Assembly (NCBI GenBank): GCA_002395865.1
Contig: DGVE01000217.1
Coordinates: forward strand, 1 to 11,292
DNA: 11,292 bases
Source: Lachnospiraceae bacterium UBA4292
GTDB taxonomy: Bacteria > Bacillota > Clostridia > Lachnospirales > Lachnospiraceae
Reading direction: 5' to 3'
Part shown: in pieces, positions 7,924 through 11,292 of the stretch
Position numbering within the stretch: position 1 is the first letter of the stretch
How the letters are laid out: each line of letters begins with the position of its first letter
Notes under the pieces: generated by a model
What the model was told of the DNA's origin: nothing
The model's input: only the letters and a program-made list of their open reading frames with translations
The model's database searches: none
Translations under genes and position numbers: made by a program

Positions 7924-7952
7924 ACTATACCGTGTCCAACAGATGTCCAACA
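7924..7952 (-). promoter_or_regulatory. Probable pilin-operon promoter with tandem direct-repeat operator
   Basis: On the minus strand TATAGT (7929-7924) matches the -10 consensus at five of six bases. Immediately upstream are two exact copies of TGTTGGACA (7952-7944 and 7941-7933) separated by TC, an 11-bp period. They occupy the -35 region and spacer. The best -35 candidates at normal spacing (TGTTGG at 17, TTGTTG at 18) are poor, so the promoter may need an activator, or the repeats may be a repressor site. OmpR/PhoB-type response regulators are known for 11-bp direct-repeat half-sites; naming a regulator is inference. A start about 7 nt after the -10 would give a leader of roughly 45 nt. 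Confidence 0.55.
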
Positions 7953-7968
7953 AACAAAAAACTTTTTC

Positions 7969-8002
7969 AAAAAAAATTATACCATAATGCATTCGCATTA
8001 TG
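7969..8002 (-). terminator. Possible intrinsic terminator after the cyclase operon
   Basis: Read on the minus strand, CATAATGC, loop GAAT, GCATTATG makes a perfect 8-bp stem. It is followed by six bases (GTATAA) and then eight T residues. It lies downstream of the GGDEF gene and upstream of the pilin promoter, where a terminator is expected. The stem is AT-rich and the 6-nt gap before the T-run is longer than ideal, so efficiency may be modest. The hairpin is part of the repeat unit described separately. Confidence 0.45.
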
Positions 8003-8037
8003 CAGCCCGTCTTCGACGGTCTGTGTTTTGCTTCGCA
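7976..8037. repeat. Palindromic intergenic repeat, copy A (62 bp)
   Basis: This unit matches copy B (8089-8150) at all but one of 62 positions (T versus A at 8022/8135). It carries three hairpins: CATAATGC-ATTC-GCATTATG (7983-8002), CCGTC-TTC-GACGG (8007-8019) and TTTTGC-TTC-GCAAAA, whose arm runs on to 8040. All loops contain TTC. It resembles a mobile palindromic element of the REP/MITE-like kind, though I do not recognise the family. Confidence 0.8.
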
Positions 8038-8043
8038 AAACGT

Positions 8044-8067
8044 ACCCGACGCACAGGTGCATCGGGT
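8044..8067. repeat. Hairpin between repeat copies (interrupted stem)
   Basis: ACCCGA and TCGGGT pair around an inner GCAC/GTGC stem, with one C/A mismatch between the two stems and AG at the tip. It is one of two hairpins in the spacer between repeat copies A and B. Confidence 0.6.
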
Positions 8068-8082
8068 AGACCCTTCGGGTCT
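8068..8082. repeat. Hairpin AGACCC-TTC-GGGTCT between repeat copies
   Basis: A perfect 6-bp stem with the same TTC loop as the hairpins inside the 62-bp units, adjoining the previous hairpin without a gap. It shows that the whole 7976-8150 region is a chain of similar stem-loops, not just two repeat copies. Confidence 0.7.
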
Positions 8083-8088
8083 ATAAAT

Positions 8089-8150
8089 ATTATACCATAA
8101 TGCATTCGCATTATGCAGCCCGTCTTCGACGGTCAGTGTTTTGCTTCGCA
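8089..8150. repeat. Palindromic intergenic repeat, copy B (62 bp)
   Basis: Second copy of the 62-bp unit, 113 bp from copy A, in the same orientation and 4 bp beyond the stop codon of the GGDEF gene. Its third hairpin is cut short: after TTTTGCTTCGCA the match ends and the sequence runs into the gene's 3' end. This suggests the array ends or was inserted right at the edge of the coding sequence. Confidence 0.8.
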
Positions 8151-8154
8151 GCAT

Positions 8155-9210
8155 CTACAGGTGTTCGCCCTCCAGCTTCAGCCTGAGCGCCACCATCTTC
8201 GCAAGGAAATATATGATCGCATTGTCGTTCTCCTGCCAGAGACGGCGGCTTCTGGGCTCGGCGCAGAACATATATCCGTATGTGTCCCCATCCATATTTA
8301 TTCTGATGACCACTGCCGTCTCCATCCCGTGCTCCATCAAAAAAGCATGGAACATAGGGCACCGCTTGTCCAGCTTCTCCAGCTCGTTTGAGGAATAGAG
8401 GTCATCGGTCATAATATTTCCGATATCCGGTGCATAGCCGCTGACATTCTCGTTTCGTACCGCATATACCCTGCCCTCATTGTTCACGAGATACAGATCC
8501 GACACCTGCAGTTCTTCCATGAGAAGCGGCATTACAGAACGGAGCTTGTTGTGAAGTCCCGGAACCATCTCAAACTGTCTGACCATGGCGTGCATGGCTG
8601 TGTAGACGCCGTGACGCGCCATCTGGCTGATGACGATATCCTTGTGCTTCTCCTCCACATATATTATGTAGCAGTTCCTCCCCTTGGTCTTGCCGCGGTA
8701 CAGGGTCTTGTCCACCAGCCCGAAGAGGCTGTTGTAATCTCCCGCGTCCGTAGGAAATGTCGCGCAGCCTATCGTTCCCGTGGTGAACGGGTCGCAGTCC
8801 TCAAGCTTGATATTCACTCTGAGCGTCTTACCGCCCTCGTAGGCCCTGCAAAGTGCCTCCTTCTTCTGCGCGTATTCGAGATTCTTCGTATCTACAAAGA
8901 GGAACTCATCGCCTCCGAACCTGCCGCATATGCCGTAGCCCTCCAGAAAATCCGCAAATCTCTGAGCCACACCCGAGAGCACGCCGTCGCCCGCGTGATG
9001 GCCATAGGTATCATTGATATACTTGAAATTATCCAGATCGAGTATGCCGAAGGTAAAAGGCGTCCCCTTCCCGATAAGGTCCTGCGCAAGTCCGAGGATG
9101 TACTGTCTCGACAGCACTCCGGTGAGCGGGTCGAGCATATTGCTTATACCGACCAGATTCAGTTCTTTTTCGAGATAATCAAATCTCTTCAGCTGTTCTT
9201 TTGTATACAC
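8155..9210 (-). CDS. GGDEF diguanylate cyclase with C-terminal GAF-like domain
   Basis: A 351-aa protein predicted to make the second messenger cyclic di-GMP from two GTP. The GGDEF domain starts almost at the N-terminus. DPLTGVLSR is at 27-35, followed by LDLDNFKYINDTYGHHAGD with metal-ligand D58. The intact catalytic GGDEF is at 99-103 and a closing YRGKTKGRN at 171-179. The feedback I-site (RxxD five residues before GGDEF) is absent; EGYG stands at 90-93, so product inhibition by that route is unlikely. Residues about 195-345 look like a GAF-type sensory half, an unusual order since sensors usually precede GGDEF. No membrane helices are seen, so it is cytosolic. The start is GTG with GGGAG about 7 nt upstream; that ribosome site overlaps the end of the MATE gene, and only 4 bp separate the two, which implies coupling. 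Confidence 0.92.
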   Translation of the reverse strand: MYTKEQLKRFDYLEKELNLVGISNMLDPLTGVLSRQYILGLAQDLIGKGTPFTFGILDLDNFKYINDTYGHHAGDGVLSGVAQRFADFLEGYGICGRFGGDEFLFVDTKNLEYAQKKEALCRAYEGGKTLRVNIKLEDCDPFTTGTIGCATFPTDAGDYNSLFGLVDKTLYRGKTKGRNCYIIYVEEKHKDIVISQMARHGVYTAMHAMVRQFEMVPGLHNKLRSVMPLLMEELQVSDLYLVNNEGRVYAVRNENVSGYAPDIGNIMTDDLYSSNELEKLDKRCPMFHAFLMEHGMETAVVIRINMDGDTYGYMFCAEPRSRRLWQENDNAIIYFLAKMVALRLKLEGEHL

Positions 9211-9214
9211 TCTT

Positions 9215-10594
9215 CTACTCCCTTACTATGTTTTTAGCCCAGATACCGCTAAGGACCATTCCTCCCCCGATAACACATTTTATGATCTCCAGCGACTGGA
9301 CGATGATTATCATATACAGCACGGACAGCCCCGTGAAGCGGCTCAGTATAAAAGCCGTAGGAACCGACAGCACCCACACAAAGCAGCTGTCGAATATAAA
9401 TGTGATAAGTGTGTTGCCTCCCGCGCGGATCGTGAAATACGACGCGTGTGTGTAGGCGTACAGCGGCATGAGCGCTCCGTAGACCACTATGAAGGAGCTC
9501 GCCATCGCTCTCACCTCATCGCTTGTCTTATAAAGAAGCGGAAATACCGGTGATATGGCCACCATCAGAAGTCCGAAGAATACCCCGAGAGCCACGGTAA
9601 ATGCCCTCATCTTAGCGGCTGTATCCTTTGCCCTCTCTGTGTCGCCCGTGCCGAGTATCTGGCCGATCACTATGCCGACGGCCTCTCCCATGGCCAGAAA
9701 CGATACCCCGAGCAGGTTCCAGATGGTGCTCTCGATATTCAGAGCCGCCACCGCGCTTAAGCTCCTGTAGGAGTAGCACTGGTTCATGGTTGTCTGACCG
9801 AGAGCCCACAGGGTCTCGTTAGCCATCAGCGGCAGGGACTTTAGGGCAAATCTCATGGCGAGCGCGGGCGGTATCCTGAAGTTTCTGAAAGCGCCCACGA
9901 TGAAGGGATGCTTCTTAGAGTGGGTCGCCGTGTAGACTATGAGCACACCCATCTCCACGAATCTGGAGATGACCGTGGCCAGAGCCGCTCCCGCCGCTCC
10001 GAGCTCAGGAAAGCCCAAAAGACCGTAGATAAGAAGCGCATTGCCGATAAGATTTACAAAAATAGCTATGACTGCGGCGAACATCGGCACGCGTGTCTGG
10101 CCGGTGTCGCGCAGGGTGCCCGCGTAGGCATTCGAGATGCCGACGGGTATGAGGCCCGCGAGCATGATGCTCATGTAATCCCTGCCTATGGCGAGAGTCT
10201 CCGCCGCGTCCTCTGGACTGCCCTCGCCCTTTAAGAAAAGGCCGATGAGCGTGTCCGAGGCCAGTGCGAATATAGCTATGCTGAGTGCCGAAAGTATGGT
10301 ATTGGCGACTATTTTGAAGCGGAAGGTATTCCTCACGCCCTCGGTGTCGCCCTTACCGTAGTACTGCGCAGTGAAGATGCCGGCGCCGGCGCTGGCCCCG
10401 AATATCAGCAGATAGTATACGAACATCAGCTGGTTCGAAATGGCCACGCCGGATAAGGCATTGGTGCCCACCCCTCCGATCATCAGATTATCCAGAAGGC
10501 TCACGAAATTCGATATGCCGTTCTGAACCATGATCGGAACAGCCACCATGAGCACCATTTTGTAGAAGGCTCTGTCGCCTATGTATTTCTTCAT
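9215..10594 (-). CDS. MATE family efflux transporter
   Basis: A 459-aa membrane protein of normal MATE length, expected to export drugs or metabolites in exchange for Na+ or H+. It has about 12 hydrophobic helices in two similar halves. Family signatures include the N-terminal 'MVLMVAVPIMVQNGISNFVS' and 'LLDNLMIGGVG', 'AGAGIFTAQYYGKGD' in the first half, and 'LGAAGAALATVISR' near the middle. The substrate cannot be read from the sequence. The ATG at 10594 fits the family's usual N-terminus, but the nearest Shine-Dalgarno-like AGAGG is over 20 nt upstream, with a hairpin in between. The gene lies 33 bp after the isomerase gene and 4 bp before the GGDEF gene, suggesting one transcript for the last two at least. 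Confidence 0.95.
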   Translation of the reverse strand: MKKYIGDRAFYKMVLMVAVPIMVQNGISNFVSLLDNLMIGGVGTNALSGVAISNQLMFVYYLLIFGASAGAGIFTAQYYGKGDTEGVRNTFRFKIVANTILSALSIAIFALASDTLIGLFLKGEGSPEDAAETLAIGRDYMSIMLAGLIPVGISNAYAGTLRDTGQTRVPMFAAVIAIFVNLIGNALLIYGLLGFPELGAAGAALATVISRFVEMGVLIVYTATHSKKHPFIVGAFRNFRIPPALAMRFALKSLPLMANETLWALGQTTMNQCYSYRSLSAVAALNIESTIWNLLGVSFLAMGEAVGIVIGQILGTGDTERAKDTAAKMRAFTVALGVFFGLLMVAISPVFPLLYKTSDEVRAMASSFIVVYGALMPLYAYTHASYFTIRAGGNTLITFIFDSCFVWVLSVPTAFILSRFTGLSVLYMIIIVQSLEIIKCVIGGGMVLSGIWAKNIVRE

Positions 10595-10600
10595 TACTGT

Positions 10601-10613
10601 CTGCCGAAGGCAG
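10601..10613 (-). promoter_or_regulatory. Hairpin between the displaced ribosome site and the MATE start
   Basis: On the minus strand CTGCC-TTC-GGCAG forms a 5-bp stem lying between AGAGG (just after the isomerase stop) and the MATE ATG. Folding would bring the two closer, which may explain why no ribosome site lies at normal distance. It has the same TTC-loop style as the intergenic array but a different stem sequence. Confidence 0.4.
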
Positions 10614-10627
10614 GCGACACCTCTGAC

Positions 10628-11292
10628 TTAGAACGGGTTCTCCGTCGGGTATCTGTCGCCCTTTGCCTTGTTAAATCCTATCTCCTCTGCGGGAACTCCG
10701 ACGTATTTGAACACCTCGTAAAGAGCCTTTCCGAAATGTCCGAACGCCACCGCTCCGTGGTGAGGGAAATTCTTTTCTATGAGTACATGGCGGTAGAACC
10801 TGCCCATCTCGGGGATGGCGAATACGCCGATGCCCCCGAAGGATCTGGTCGCTACCGGAAGGACCTCGCCCTGTGCCACGTAAGCGCGAAGCTTCGTGTC
10901 TGCAGTAGACTGAAGCCTGAAGAAGGTGATGTCTCCGGGAACGATATCGCCCTCGAGAGTACCCTGTGTTACCTCCTCCGGAAGTGCTCTTGCCATGATC
11001 ATCTGGTACTTCATGCTGCAGCTCGTGAGCTTGCCTGAGCAGGTATTGCCGCAGTGGAAGCCCATGAACGTATCCTTGTGAGTGTAGTTGAACTTGCCCT
11101 TGATGGACTCCTCATACATATCCGCGGGAACGGTGTTGTTGATATCGAGCAGCGTAACGGCGTCCTCGCTCACCATGGTTCCGATGAACTCCGAAAGTGC
11201 TCCGTAGATATCGACCTCGCAGGAAACGGGTATGCCCATGCCTGTCAGACGGCTGTTCACATAGCAAGGCACGAAGCCGAACATGGTCTGGA
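10628..11292 (-). CDS. L-fucose/L-arabinose isomerase family protein (5' partial, C-terminal part)
   Basis: The frame is open to the window edge; 220 codons plus a stop are visible, roughly the C-terminal 45% of a protein of this family (about 480-500 aa). These cytosolic enzymes interconvert aldose and ketose sugars using a divalent metal. The visible part contains 'CEVDIYGALSEFI' and 'TLLDINN', whose Glu and Asp fit the metal-binding pair of FucI-type enzymes, and 'FPHHGAVAFGHFGKAL', which supplies candidate ligand/catalytic His. The sequence reads through the first methionine shown (MFGFVP) with QT in frame before it, so that Met is internal. The sugar cannot be decided here. It is followed after 33 bp by the MATE gene on the same strand. 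Confidence 0.85.
   Translation of the reverse strand, partial: QTMFGFVPCYVNSRLTGMGIPVSCEVDIYGALSEFIGTMVSEDAVTLLDINNTVPADMYEESIKGKFNYTHKDTFMGFHCGNTCSGKLTSCSMKYQMIMARALPEEVTQGTLEGDIVPGDITFFRLQSTADTKLRAYVAQGEVLPVATRSFGGIGVFAIPEMGRFYRHVLIEKNFPHHGAVAFGHFGKALYEVFKYVGVPAEEIGFNKAKGDRYPTENPF

Noticed and set aside
7872..7970. Longer N-terminus for the pilin starting at 7970
   Set aside because: It would translate the direct-repeat operator and -10 region, while a perfect AAGGAGG marks the ATG at 7871.
7976..8150. CRISPR array
   Set aside because: There are only two copies, 62 bp each, and the spacer is itself made of hairpins. No cas genes are in the window.
7885..8154. Minus-strand open frame of 89 codons running through both repeat copies
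   Set aside because: The repeat copies are read in different frames, so no peptide repeat results, and it overlaps the promoter and terminator-like signals. No ribosome site was seen.
8551..9237. Plus-strand open frame of 228 codons
   Set aside because: Antisense shadow of the GGDEF gene, whose catalytic motifs make the minus-strand frame certain.

Overview
The window reads as part of a Clostridia chromosome, most likely Lachnospiraceae-like. This rests on protein flavour (a Gram-positive 12-helix MATE transporter, a Firmicutes-type fucose/arabinose isomerase-like protein, strong AGGAGG ribosome sites, a type IV secretion set with no outer-membrane parts) and is an inference, not a species call. 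Every convincing gene lies on the minus strand, so transcription runs from high to low coordinates.

Right part (about 8155-11292): the C-terminal half of an L-fucose/L-arabinose isomerase-family protein enters from the window edge. A MATE-family multidrug/metabolite exporter follows, then a GGDEF diguanylate cyclase with a C-terminal GAF-like half. The last two are separated by 4 bp and look translationally coupled. These look like ordinary chromosomal genes.

Middle (about 7872-8154): a 283-bp intergenic region packed with small perfect hairpins, most with TTC loops. It contains two nearly identical 62-bp units at a 113-bp period. The unit nearest the next gene ends in a hairpin followed by T8 and may act as a terminator. 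Beyond it lies a probable regulated promoter: a TATAGT -10 box preceded by two direct copies of TGTTGGACA spaced 11 bp apart.

Left part (1-7871): a five-gene conjugation/type IV secretion operon. In order: a small two-helix VirB2/TrbC-like pilin; a 539-aa exported protein of unknown function with a beta-solenoid-like C-terminal half; a 322-aa exported, membrane-anchored protein with Ig-like domains; a 713-aa VirB6/TrbL-like channel protein with an asparagine-rich C-terminal tail; and a VirB4 ATPase carrying a two-helix VirB3/PrgI-like N-terminus, truncated by the window start. The pilin, VirB6 and VirB4 set resembles the core of Gram-positive and mollicute integrative conjugative elements. 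The two surface proteins between pilin and channel protein are the least explained part and the best candidates for new biology, for example a cell-wall conduit or a mating-pair surface structure.

No relaxase, coupling protein, integrase, attachment site, tRNA, rRNA or CRISPR array was found here, so whether this is the edge of a mobile element or a resident secretion locus cannot be settled from this window.
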